Source: Acanthaster planci
Taxonomy: Eukaryota; Echinodermata; Asteroidea; Valvatida; Acanthasteridae
NCBI RefSeq assembly: GCF_001949145.1
Contig: NW_019091389.1
Span: forward strand, 183,764 to 220,433
Length of the DNA: 36,670 bases
Direction: 5' to 3'
The translations under genes and the position numbers were made by a program. Below, piece after piece: positions 24,976 to 35,637 of the stretch. The stretch's first letter is position 1; the number at the start of each line of letters is the position of its first letter. The notes below the pieces were generated by a model. The model searched no databases. It saw only the letters and a program-made list of their open reading frames with translations, and was not told the origin of the DNA.

Positions 24976-27900
24976 GTTAGTCTCACGTTTCTGAAATAGC
25001 TGGAATATTTTTAACCATGGGTCATTTTATTAATACACATGCGTTTGTGTGTTTTTGCTACGCCTATTCCACAGACAGAAATTAGAGCAGATGTTTTCAG
25101 CTTTGTTTCAAAGATGAAATGAAAGTGTAGGCCATGGTGTGTAAGTTAGGCCAACTTGCAGTCTAACACCTAGCCCCACGCGTCATGCACGTAGGCATGG
25201 TACATGTTAGATCCGTAAACAAAGCCCGACGAGTACTCCTCCGTTGTACATGTATACTGGGCCCAGGCCTGTCCCAATTCATAGGGTTTCTTTCGAAAAA
25301 GTTATCAGGGGGCATAACTAAACATCTGGTTGATTTTATGAGCTGAAATTGCACCGGTAGCCTATGTTCACTACTTACGGTGTAAACCATCCGCTAGGTT
25401 GTTAATTGTAGAAAACTTGCCTTTTCCTCATTTGAGGAAAAAAATTTTGCCTTTTTTTTTTTCCTACGTCAGACGAAGTTTGCCCTACTTGCACTAAAGT
25501 GACGGCTATTTCGTCACTTTTGTGTCACGTTACAGAGAGCGAGCCTAGCCGCGCTACCAATGATTTGCCGCAAACAGTGTGTGACTGGACAGGGAACCAG
25601 CCAAGGGCATTACGTATTAGCTGCGACACAAAACAAAAAAGTTTGGACTTTTATATGAGCACCCTAAAGCTTTCCAAAACTGTATATTTTCTGATGTATG
25701 GTGCCTTGAAAACATGGCCTGTGATAATTATATGTTGACCATGGGCGCTGCCATTTTAAAAATGAAAGCAGTGCTTCTTGCATCGGATTTCAAGGCACCC
25801 GACAACCGCTCTGTTGTAGGTTGAACCACACACAACTGGTTCTGTTTCACCTTACATGACAGACGAACAGGGAACCAGTGAAATGAAATTTGAATAACAT
25901 TAATATGCATGTCACTGTGCCATGCTCCACGTACGTGCTGTAGGCGTACCGTACACTAGCAAAGTATGCGCGCAACTTATTACTAAGCAATACTGTGACA
26001 ACATGAATTATGCATCTACAGCACCCGTTTCCAGTATATGTAATGTGTTGTCCAATGACGTATGAAATAAGAGACAAGCTGCAGTTGGTGAACGTCGTCA
26101 GCACTCCATTCAACCAGTATAAATTTTTCTTTCATTCGAAAGCGAAAGGAAACTGAATAGAATTTAAGACCAGTGAAAATTTATGTACGTGTGTGCATAA
26201 ATTGTCTTGGCAGCAAAGAGTGTGAGTAGCCCTTTGAAATATACAGGGGTATACATAAACTTCAATGCCATTTGCTCTCAGGTTCCTCAGAAAGGTTCAC
26301 ATTTTTCTGTAGAAAACCCTGTAAAATTACACGTATCATATCACCTTACTTTTCAGTGTAAGTTGGATATCGCAGTGCAAAACAAGGATTTCAAAAAAAA
26401 ATTTTACCCCGAGTGCACAAGATCGAAAGAAATTATCAGGGGTTCCTTCTGCATGAGTTTAAAATTCTGTGATTCAGGGTGCCATGCACCCATCTTGTGC
26501 AGGCTGCATGATAGGCCAAAATGGGACATTCCAAATTTGAGCTTTCGCTCGGTTTGCAGCTCTGCCCACTTTTTACTGCGTCACTGTACCAAACACCACT
26601 ATACCGAACATTCGGCTGTACCGAACATGGTCCTTGGCTCCTTGTGCACAAAACCTACCAATCATTATGTAGTTGCAAATTAACTGAGATTCGCCACAGC
26701 ATGCATCAGAGATCGATCCTGAGTGGTAGCTTCATGACTTATAGGATAAACTAAATATCAATTTTGTAACTCAAGATTGAAGTGTACAGTGTAATTAACA
26801 GATACATTTCTAGAAACCTCAAATGTGAATGCAAAGGCAAAACATCACGAAAACAGCGAATTATAGTATCACAAGAGGGTACATTTCAGTGAGACGAGAG
26901 GGCTCTATTCAACATGGCAATGAAACGTTCGGCAGTTAATTTCGCTATACCGAATGACCGCTGTACCAAACATTTAGCGTTAACCCTGTCATGTTTGTTA
27001 TAGCGGCATTCCACTGTAGCAGTTCCATGAAATAAATAATCCATGATCTGTAGTGTTAGCACCTTTGTGAATGAGGCAAGCAGATACAGCAATTTGGTGG
27101 TCAATTGAAGTTTTTAGTGTATTCCCAATTCTTTGGAAAGTTTTGGTGAGGAGCTTAGAATCTTTCAAAATTGATCATTATTCCAGAAGCACATTTTTTA
27201 TTGATAATCAGATTAAACTATAATGGTTAAAAACACTGAGTAATAAAGTCTAGATCCTTTCAGAGTTTACCGTTAAAGATTGCTTTTGCTTATTTTTTTT
27301 CCAATTCAATTTCATGTGCTGTTTGCATGTTTGTGCATATGAAACAGTTCCTTTTGTTGCCAAGAAGTACCAACTCCCAAATTTCAGTCACTTGGCAATG
27401 CCATATTGTAAGCAGTTCAGTTGTCTGCCACATTACTCATCCTTGTTTTTCACTACAGTGAACTCAACTTCACTTTAATAAATGTAATTGAATGAGTGAT
27501 TGCAGTAATGTTCAAGTACAGCAGCCACTGTAAAAGAAGCACGAGAATCTGTTAAAACATTTTGAAGAATTTTTTGTAAAGGATGAATGAATGTAGGTTT
27601 TGAAGTGTTGTAGATACTAGGATTTTGTTTGAAGGGGTTAACTTTTATTTTTTCCCCCACAAATTTTAGTAAAACGCACAAGTCTTACTGACTGTTAATA
27701 ATGTGGAATTGCTCACAAAATAAGAAACCCAAATTAACACAAAGTAAAAACCTCAGAATCAATATGGTTAGTGTGTTAAACTTACTGGTCTGAAACAGAT
27801 CAGTGATGACATCGTTGAACAGCTACACTCAGTCAGAAACCCCGAGAACAGTTGATTTAAGAACAAACCACTCCACAGGAAAGCTGTGACTTTTCTGTCC

Positions 27901-29264
27901 TCACCATTCAAATTTGCTTTCCATATCACCAAACATGCTGCATTGTCAGATGCTTGGGCTAAAATGCACTTTTTTTCCCGTTTGGATGCTGTTCCTGTTT
28001 TCCAACAGCCACTCAGTCCTGGATGACTGGCTGTCCAGTAAGTTTACACTGGCGGGCGCTCTGATAAATTGCACCTGCATTCTCCCTGGGCAGTATAAAA
28101 CTGCGGGGTCCAGTGTTAATGATGTGTTCCTTACAGTGTCACTCAATACGTCTCGGGAAGGTTGGAGTCACGGACCGTGATATATTAGGAGCAGTACAAA
28201 TTGTTGGCATTGTTGAGAGAGGCACGTGTAAATGCAGTTTTGCAGATTCAGGAGACCTTACATTAAAGTTGTGTGCATCAGCCCAATGACGTGTGTGCAG
28301 AAAGTATCATTAGCTCTTAAATGATGTAGCATAATCATGCACGAATTTATGCAGATGCTTTTTTGCTTTTTTGTTTTTGTATTACGCAGTACATGTATAT
28401 TCATGATCAAAAAGGCTGTTCAAATGAAAGTGGGTATCGCATGTAATATTTTTTTTCCAAACGGTTGCATGTCATTTAATGAGATGTAAATGATTCATGC
28501 AGTGTAGTCGAAGCATGTGATCTGAAACATTTTCCTTCTTTGCTCAGACCAAGAGAATTGAACGAAAGAGTAACACTTTGCATCAGGACTGTAAAATACA
28601 GCATGGCCTAAACCAAATCCAGTCCTGCATCTTTAACGATGCAGCGAGCCTCCTTAGCCAGCATCTCCCGCTCGCAGCATCTGTGCACCTGTATCACACT
28701 CACAGGGCACTGAGCCTGAGTTCCGGCAGATTGTGTGAGCCACATGCTCGCACTGCATGTGTCTGGGATCATAATCAGTAACAAATGCTTGGCGGCCTTC
28801 GCTTGGGGGCACATCAAGTGTCGTGAACTACATGTACGTGTAATTCATACATGTATTCTCAGATCTTTTCTTTTCTACTCTGGGTTCATTTGAAATACAG
28901 TCTGTACTGCTGGCAGTAAGCCTTCATGCGTTGCTATTCTTGGCTGCCCTGAGGGGTGCATGAATAACACCATCGTAATCCAATGCATTTGCTGTCCTTG
29001 TCAGGAATGATTGCCTCATCCCTTCCGTGGATGGAAAAACGTGTGACACTGGTGTGTCTATGTCTATGTATATGCGTCGTATGTAGGTTCACAGTTGGGT
29101 CATTTGGATCACAAAAGCAACACAAGGATCTGTCATGTGAGAGCTGTGTTCATGTTTTAATCCCCAACCCCAAGGAACCATTGAAATTATGTAGAATCTT
29201 ATTTCATTCAGCATGGTTAAGGTTAAGTTGAAATAAAAGGTGGGATTATTTTTTTTCTTTGTAG
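24976..29264 (+). other. Non-coding stretch with transposon relics
   Basis: CRE-like words (CCTACGTCAGACG at about 25465, GTGACGGC and TCGTCAC soon after) occur near 25.45-25.55 kb and could be a promoter, but nothing anchors it. Apart from the pogo-like relic at 26.58-27.02 kb I see no identifiable element or gene. A box-C-like GTGATGA at 27803 has no matching D box and stem. Confidence 0.4.
26580..27018. mobile_element. Remnant of pogo/Tigger-like DNA transposon
   Basis: The right terminus TTATAGCGGCATTCCACTGTA (27.00 kb to 27018) reads outward-in as TACAGTGGAATGCCGCTATA, the usual form of pogo-type ends with a TA target. Internal words TATACCGAACATTCGGCTGT (about 26600) and GCTATACCGAATGACCGCTG (about 26943) repeat the same unit. 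A left terminus was not found, so the element is truncated or rearranged. Confidence 0.4.
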
Positions 29265-29386
29265 CCAAATTTAACACTCGTGATGTCAGAACATCAGCCT
29301 TGGCCACGAAAGATGGAGATGTGGACCACAGATACACAAACATGGATAGACAGGATGGATATGTGCAACGGCTTCACATGTCAAAG
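29265..29386 (+). CDS. Candidate internal exon of an unrecognised plus-strand gene
   Basis: Acceptor TTTTTTTTCTTTGTAG and donor TCAAAG|GTATGT bound 122 nt. One frame is open throughout and reads (A)KFNTRDVRTSALATKD..., hydrophilic with HRYTNMDRQDGYVQRL; a second frame is also open. The ending AAG is phase 0, which matches the start of the exon at 34618. I do not recognise the protein. It may equally be an exon of a non-coding snoRNA host transcript. The splice borders are stronger evidence than the coding potential. Confidence 0.33.
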
Positions 29387-30722
29387 GTATGTTTGCATCC
29401 ATCTTTCTAAATAAGTACACATTTTGACATGTCTGCAGTAGTTGTCCAACTATATGTAAATAATTTTACCAAAGTTACATAGAATTGCAAACACTACTGT
29501 CATTTTAGTTATTTCTGTAATTCTTCACCTTCGCCTGCATTTCCCTACATACATTTACATTTAAAAAGAAGATTTGGGGGATTACTTTTTTCCTGTGATT
29601 TTGCAAATTTCTTTTGAGAAGGTTTTACTTTTGTGGACCACAACCTGCGTTTGCTTTGACCATGAAAGTCGAAAGATTTGCAGTGCACAGATGCTTCCAG
29701 TTCACATTTCATCAGTGCGTTATGCTGAATCCAGGCGATTTACCTACCAGCAGTGGAATTCCAAACATTAGAATGACTCATTTTTTAATCCCGAAACTTG
29801 CAGACAAATTCTGCGAAAGCTAGCAGTTAAAAAAAGTGTTGTTCGCCACTTAGTACTCAAAAGCTCATTTATCACATGAACAGCATAAAAGAGAGGAAAA
29901 TAAAGTTGTCAGAATCAGGATTTGATTAAATCACTGGGCACAGTAATCAGTAACAAGGAAATATCATACATTTAAAGGTACCTGTGTGTGCTTGGCTGGT
30001 CTTAAATGGTCGTTGTCACCACTCCAACATTTGGCTATTCACGATTAGGAATGGCAACCCCGGATCCTATTGGATGCACCGACAATCAAAATAAATCAAA
30101 CGATCTTCTGGAATTCCAATATTCTATATTCCAATATTTACAACTTGAGCTTGATGTGGTATGAGAAAGTGAACTTCTTACATAATTATTTCATTATTTA
30201 CAGGTCTGTGATTAAGTCATAAAATTCAATTATACTCAATTAGTCAATCAAGTTACTCTGGGATCATCACATTGATCAAAAAGAAAGGTTCCATCAGATA
30301 TCCACTTTAAATTATTAAAAAAGCAAAATTAATCGGTCCACCATCTGTTGAAGTTTCTGTAGCCCCTGAATCTGGCGTCTAACAAAACTGCAGTAGATCA
30401 GCCCAAAGTTCGGTCAAGCAGAGCAAGTTCAGAGTCTAAGCTCGTTAGCGGTACACAAGGGACTCTTCTCAGTCATCGGTAGCGTCAATGGGACCAATCT
30501 CAACATAAGGCCATCTACAATAAATAAATACCCAAAACCTTAACAGTTTTAAAGACCGAAATAAGCGAAATCATGCTCCAATTTGTTTCTTTGTCAACCT
30601 CGATCTCCACAATTTCAAATTACCACAAATCTTATATCATTATCCTTACTTTCATAAATGTAAATTTCCGATCTTCTCGAAAATCATCAGCCTCGATCTC
30701 CAGGATCAGCTTAATAGTCTTA

Positions 30723-30762
30723 CTACTACAATTACAACGAAACTACTACAATTACAACGAAA
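30723..30762. repeat. Two tandem copies of a 20-bp unit
   Basis: ACTACTACAATTACAACGAA is present twice back to back without change. Confidence 0.85.
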
Positions 30763-31507
30763 CTTCTTCATCTGCAGGCTTTTACTTTGATGTATAAAAG
30801 CAAGAAAATCATCCATATTACATCACTTATGGTAATTATCTGAATAACTGTCTGGGAGGTGAACCATGCCAAGAGGTCATTAATGCCGACCGGGACGTCT
30901 ATGTGGCTGGAATTAGGCCATAGTTTGCTTTATTCTTACAAAAACAGATTTTTCTGTCCTTTTCCAAAGTGGTCAAACAGATCCACAACATCTAAACAAA
31001 GCTAAGGCTCAGATTTCTGATGCTAGGGAGTCAAAACCGGTCTTGCATCACACAATCACTCTCCAAACGTCAGTCTCAAGCAAGTCAAAATGACCTCTGA
31101 CTCTCTGTCTCTCTCTCACATAAGAAAATTCCAACATGCACCCAAAGGTTCAAATTGTGTCCGATTGTACTTGCAACCGATTCTTTATCGACTGGCATGA
31201 TTTGATTCACAATAATACGAACAGGCGTTCTGACAATTACCACGGCCTGAACAAAATACCGTTGCGTAAGATGGGAAGGCGTTTTCCTACTTCGCGAATG
31301 CCTTCTCTGAATGGCAGAGTTACATCTACGCGGGAATGACAAACAAATGATTGGCTAAAACTTTTGGACGATTCCATTACCTTCGGGGTAAATTGATATA
31401 AACCGGTACTCAGAATAAAAACAATGAACATAACACGGTAAAAACATGATCGGAAAACACAACATTCAATTTATGCACTGGTTGCACCGTAACAGTCGTT
31501 TAGGCAT

Positions 31508-31593
31508 GTTAAGACTGGATCAGGAGAAAGGATAAGGACCAAGCCAAAGGTGACGAATATTATCGGCATCTATCCACCTGAGCCAGTCTTAAC
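31508..31593. mobile_element. Small hairpin element with 17-bp terminal inverted repeats
   Basis: GTTAAGACTGGATCAGG (31508-31524) and CCTGAGCCAGTCTTAAC (31577-31593) are reverse complements with one mismatch, 86 bp end to end. Probably a miniature DNA element; family unknown. Confidence 0.55.
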
Positions 31594-31870
31594 AGATTTA
31601 TTGTCATTCTTAAATACCTTTTGAGTTACAAAGGTAAAACAGTTTTTATTTAAATGATACATTTCCAACAATTTCACTTAATTTTTTCAAACACCTTATA
31701 TTGAGTTTGGTTGGTGCTTGGCATGTACAGCTTGAGGTGAGGCACAGCCAGCTGTTGCCTTATCATCCATTTAAGGCCAGCCATGCGATGGGACCTTGAC
31801 CAATAAGAATGGCTAAACTGTCTCTTGTACACGTATTTATAAATACTCGATACGAGTGAATGAACACTTC

Positions 31871-32076
31871 TGCCCAGTGATGAGTATACATGCCGTGAGG
31901 TAAGCCGTAGAACTCTGACATGGACATGCTTCCGTCTGTCTCTTTTTTGTGTTGCTTTATTTCACCTTGTGTATTGTCCTCAGGTCTCTTTGCTTTTCCT
32001 TACTCTTCTACTTGTTCATCGAAGCGTTCTGCCGAATGGCTGCCTGTGATAATCAAGATTATGAGAGCTGAGGGCA
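31871..32076 (+). ncRNA. Long box C/D snoRNA-like gene 1 (about 206 nt)
   Basis: Stem TGCCC (31871-31875) is followed by the C box GTGATGA (31877-31883). An internal CTGA (31915-31918) could be D'. Near the 3' end come the C'-like GTGATAA (32046-32052), the D box CTGA (32068-32071) and the pairing strand GGGCA (32072-32076). The stem extends to six pairs with C31870/G32077. The 100 nt between the two ends are pyrimidine-rich. It is homologous at both ends to the copy at 33936-34178: ATGCCGTGAG after the C box and TCAAGATTATGAGAG before the D box are identical. Possible guides are the segments just upstream of each CTGA; I could not match them to an rRNA or snRNA target. Most C/D snoRNAs are 70-150 nt, so this one is long. 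Confidence 0.62.
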
Positions 32077-32615
32077 GTGCCTTTTAGGGAAATATAAGAG
32101 AAATGATTTACCACCTGACACCCGAAAGAAATTTACAGAATTGTGCATTTGGTATTCTACAGAATTTTGCCTTTGAAGATGTTGAATATTAGAAATTCAA
32201 CAAATTCTTTACAAATTCATCAGTTTCAAAGCATAATCTGCAGACATGACAATTTCTGTATTTTCAAATCGGTTTCAGAAATTGTTTTATGGAGAAAAAA
32301 CAACTGTTTGACAATTGTGTGACACACAAGCTGAAAGTTAAACAAACTTTGTAAGCCTTCAGTATGTATGCCATAGCCTTCAGGTTGAATTTAAAATGTT
32401 TTCACTTTTCTCCATAATTTGTTTTCCCTTTTTTCTCTGAAGGGCAGCTCCGGGCAGCTTTGCACCTGAATGATGCTTTTGTTCCCTAAGGTGTCTGTGA
32501 TATCAGTAAGTAATGCCCGTACTACAAATTTTGCAACATCTGGTCTAAAATCATATACTGTACTGTAGACAAAACCTGCTTCAGGTTACCAGCCAATGCT
32601 GCAGTCGAGACTTTC
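32077..32615 (+). other. Spacer between snoRNA-like genes 1 and 2
   Basis: It contains a pyrimidine tract and acceptor TTTTTTCTCTGAAG (to about 32441) and a consensus donor ATCA|GTAAGT after 32503, which would frame a short (~62 nt) exon. All three frames of that segment contain a stop, so if it is an exon it favours a non-coding host. Confidence 0.3.
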
Positions 32616-32824
32616 ACCCTGTGATGACAAAAGATGCCTTATTCTGAGATGGGCCTGCAGTCTGCAGCTTCTCCACTTCATCTCCCTTACTAATCTCTCC
32701 CCCATCATCTTAACTTGTCTCTTTCCCCATCCCTCCTATCATCCACCGTCCCACCCTGCTTCTTGGAGTTGCAGCTGTCTATGGTGCTCTTTCCGTGAGT
32801 GGAAAAACAAGGCCGTCTGAGGGT
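32616..32824 (+). ncRNA. Long box C/D snoRNA-like gene 2 (about 209 nt)
   Basis: Stem ACCC (32616-32619), C box GTGATGA (32621-32627), early CTGA as D' (32644-32647), possible C' GTGAGTG (32795-32801), D box CTGA (32817-32820) and pairing strand GGGT (32821-32824). The first 35 nt match the copy at 35140 closely: GATGCCTTATTCTGAG is shared, which keeps the whole presumed D' guide. The closing pair differs (A-T here, G-C there), a compensated change. The middle is C/T-rich (about 32660-32765). Target not identified. Confidence 0.6.
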
Positions 32825-33099
32825 AGTGTCTCTGAAACTCAAATCAGTAAAGGCCTGATGAAAGTTCAGTGACACCAGTCTGCACATGATCAGCTGATTG
32901 GGATAGACATTAACCGAAGGTTATCATACAATTTGTATAATCAACCCATGAAAACAAGGTTGCTATGTGTACATGTACTGTACGGTTTGCATGTGTTGCT
33001 CTTACACATAGGATAATCTGCAATGAACTGAAACAGCATTTCAAATCAGTTGGCAGTTCTCTCTTTGATAATTTATTGTTGTAATAGCTTGTGAATATC

Positions 33100-33633
33100 T
33101 ACAGTAAACTCCGGCACTCTCGGGACTCAAGAAATTATGACGACTTACGTGAATGCCGACTCGTGCTGTAATTCGTCATTTTTCCGACTTACACGTATGC
33201 ATGTATTGCCTTTGTACATTATGATTCCTTGCACTAATTCAACGGCTTTGATTTACCCTGGTTTATTTCTACCTCCATGGTCGATCCCAGCAAATTCGTT
33301 GTCGATTGTTATCCTCACAGGCTGCAAATTCGATAATTGATCATATGCCCCTGAGGACAAAGCAAGGATGGCCAGCCACTTGCATATCACATCACGACAA
33401 GGAAACTGATACAGTTTTTTTAATGCCGACGTACACAAAGGAATTTTTGTGGTTTTGTGGAAAAGGGACTGAGAAAAACATGCCGACTTATACAAAATGA
33501 CGACTTATAAATACTGACTTAAAAATGAAATTTTCAACGGAAATGCATTACAGATGATCGGGACTTTTGTCAAAAGGCCGACTTAGACGGTATGACGAGT
33601 AACATGATGTGGACTTAGTCGAAGTTTTCTGTA
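33100..33633. mobile_element. Pogo/Tigger-like non-autonomous DNA transposon
   Basis: The ends TACAGTAAACTCCGGC (33100-33115) and GTCGAAGTTTTCTGTA (33618-33633) are inverted repeats with 13 of 16 matches, flanked by TA. The body carries many degenerate repeats of ATGCCGACTTA / ATGACGACTTATA. About 530 bp with no transposase. It lies between snoRNA-like genes 2 and 3 and accounts for most of that longer spacer. Confidence 0.65.
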
Positions 33634-33935
33634 TTTCATTGTGGGTTGGCACTCAAGCCTTTTGTCATTGTACTTTAGATACTTCGTTACTTTCTTAAGA
33701 CAAAAATTTGCTTTTTTCCAGGTTATTGAGATGCCTCGCTCTTCAATTGCGTCTGAAGACTGGTGATGAAACAGGTGTTTGTGCTTATATTGTGTCATTG
33801 AATTGAAAGATGTCTTTATTGGAATGACATCAGTCTTGAAATTAGAAAAGCAGTATAAAGGCATTGGATGAATTATGAGTAATATGAGCCAATGTAAAAG
33901 CTGACGTGACTGCTTGCCAAAGCCCACGGTTCAAG

Positions 33936-34178
33936 TGCCCAGTGATGACAAACAATGCCGTGAGTTGAGCTGCTGAATACTGACTCGGATGCCTTTCTTT
34001 GTCTCTCATCTCTCACTGTCTTCCTTCTGATATCTTTGTTTCTGCTGCTCCCCTCCTCCCTGCCTTTCTTTCTCTCTCTCTCTTTCTCACCCCCTCACTT
34101 TCTTCCTTCTTCTCTGTCTGAGAATGTGTTCAGCTGGATAGCTGGCCATGATAGTCAAGATTATGAGAGCTGAGGGCA
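33936..34178 (+). ncRNA. Long box C/D snoRNA-like gene 3 (about 243 nt)
   Basis: Stem TGCCC (33936-33940), C box GTGATGA (33942-33948), two internal CTGA (33973-33976 and 33980-33983), C'-like ATGATAG (34148-34154), D box CTGA (34170-34173) and pairing strand GGGCA (34174-34178). It is the paralogue of gene 1. The extra length is in the pyrimidine-rich middle, including a (TC)n run near 34070-34090. Conservation is concentrated in the ends and drops in the middle, as expected for an RNA whose function sits in the box and guide elements. Confidence 0.62.
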
Positions 34179-34617
34179 ATTAACCGTGGTTTTCTAACGA
34201 TTCTGCACAAAATCCCAAACAGATTCATTGTGGCATTTTGAGAGACTTTTTGTGTTGGTTGAACTTTAGTAGTGCACACGGCGCAGTTGCAAATGAGTGG
34301 AATTTCAGTGCGGGTTTATTCTGCCCAAAGTGCCATTTTGGACCATGCTGATGTGTAGTGTAATCATGCGACTTCATGTAGACACCTACACGTACTTCAC
34401 TGAATGTTTAATAGGTGTAGACGCTGGTTGTGCTTTACACATTATTTTTATCCAGTTGCATTTTCGTCAGATGACGAATTCCCCTCTCGGTAACAAAACA
34501 GTGATTTGCCCATCATGTTGACTGATCTCTAAAAATTAATCAGGTCAGGTTTGACCATTTTAGGAGTGGAAAAGTTTAGTTTTCAAGTTGAGCACCAGTT
34601 GTTCCCATTCATTTCAG

Positions 34618-34668
34618 ATCCGGTTGCCATCCTTGAAGAAGCCTCAAAATCCAGGAAAAACACTGAAA
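34618..34668 (+). CDS. Candidate small internal exon of an unrecognised plus-strand gene
   Basis: Acceptor TTCCCATTCATTTCAG and donor CTGAAA|GTAAGC enclose 51 nt, phase 0 at both sides (frame reads IRLPSLKKPQNPGKTLK). The phase agrees with the exon candidate ending at 29386. It separates snoRNA-like genes 3 and 4, as a host-gene exon should. No protein family is recognised and coding status is open. Confidence 0.33.
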
Positions 34669-35139
34669 GTAAGCAGTTTCCCTTGTCAAGTTGTCGTGGA
34701 CCCTGTTGGGCCAACTTATATTCTTATTTTTGGTATTTAATGTAGGCAATCATTTATTTACCTGTTAAGAAAAGTATGAGAAGAGTATTTATTTTTCTTC
34801 CACTGTGAGTATTTCTTCAAGCTGACTTTCTGATCATTTCCCCAACTACATTTTTCAACACATAATCCTGCCCTCCCCGGCTCTGAAGGCATCTTTTCAT
34901 GTGTTATTTTACAGTCTGTTCCACACGCATCAATTTCCCATGTGGCATTCCTGTACACTGAAATGGACACCCTCTACAACTTATGAATACGGAGCACAGC
35001 GTGCACTGAAAACACTTCTGTGGAAGGGCACCTTAAAAATGAGGATTTTTTTGTTTCTCGCAAAAGCGATATTGTGTAGACCTGTGCAAGTCCATGCGTA
35101 TGTCTTAGAGATCCATACTAATGTGGACCCATGATGGGT

Positions 35140-35347
35140 GCCCCATGATGACAAAGATGCCTTATTCTGAGGCCAGTCTGCAGCCAGTGTCATCTAAATC
35201 TTCGCTCTTTTTCACCTTGTCTTTCCTTTTCCTGTGACTACCACTGTTCCTTGCAGGCTCCTCCCCTTTTTTTTTCCATCTTTCAATTTGTCTTCTAAAA
35301 TTGGCTGCAGATAGCTTTTGAAAAGAAAAAAACTGATGTCTGAGGGC
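35140..35347 (+). ncRNA. Long box C/D snoRNA-like gene 4 (about 208 nt)
   Basis: Stem GCCC (35140-35143), C box ATGATGA (35145-35151), early CTGA as D' (35167-35170), D box CTGA (35340-35343) and pairing strand GGGC (35344-35347). It is the paralogue of gene 2, sharing GATGACAAA, GATGCCTTATTCTGAG and CAGTCTGCAG. No good C' is seen. The C/T-rich middle has diverged beyond alignment by eye. Confidence 0.58.
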
Positions 35348-35637
35348 TTGTGACAGTGGAACCCAATGGCTGTGCGCATCGGCTTGTTTAATGCCTCATC
35401 TTGTGCGTATAAGCGGAAACATTTTTTTTTAACCATATGCTGCCAGGTTTAATTTGAAGTTGCATGTCGTATTTCTGGGGGATTTTCAAGATTTTTCGCT
35501 TTCAAAATTCTTCAAAACTTTATAACTTCATTAATATTGGACATGTACATGCACACCCGCACGAATGAATGTCTGGTCGCTACTCTAATCTGACAGACAT
35601 CTATTGATGCCGACTATTTCAGCCAGGCCTGCCGCCT

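Larger units (their letters stand above)
29387..31870. other. Non-coding stretch upstream of the first snoRNA-like gene
   Basis: AT-rich sequence with no supported coding region. It contains a 20-bp tandem duplication (30723-30762, unit ACTACTACAATTACAACGAA) and a small hairpin element (31508-31593). If the exon at 29265-29386 is real, this is intron. Confidence 0.45.

Noticed and set aside
26207-26683. 158-codon plus-strand open frame
   Set aside because: Composition is not protein-like and part of it falls on the pogo-like relic (CCGAACATTCGG words). No homologous domain seen.
27803-27809. GTGATGA that could be another snoRNA C box
   Set aside because: No downstream CTGA is followed by a strand pairing with GATC before the box.
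33757-33840. AAGACTG ... CAGTCTT stem around a GTGATGA word
   Set aside because: There is no D box at the right place. The sequence resembles a dispersed-repeat end rather than a snoRNA.
31871-34178. U3 or U8 snoRNA identity for the long C/D-like genes, given the ~210 nt length
   Set aside because: The conserved 5' domain and box B of U3 and the LSm-type features of U8 are absent; only generic C/D boxes are shared.
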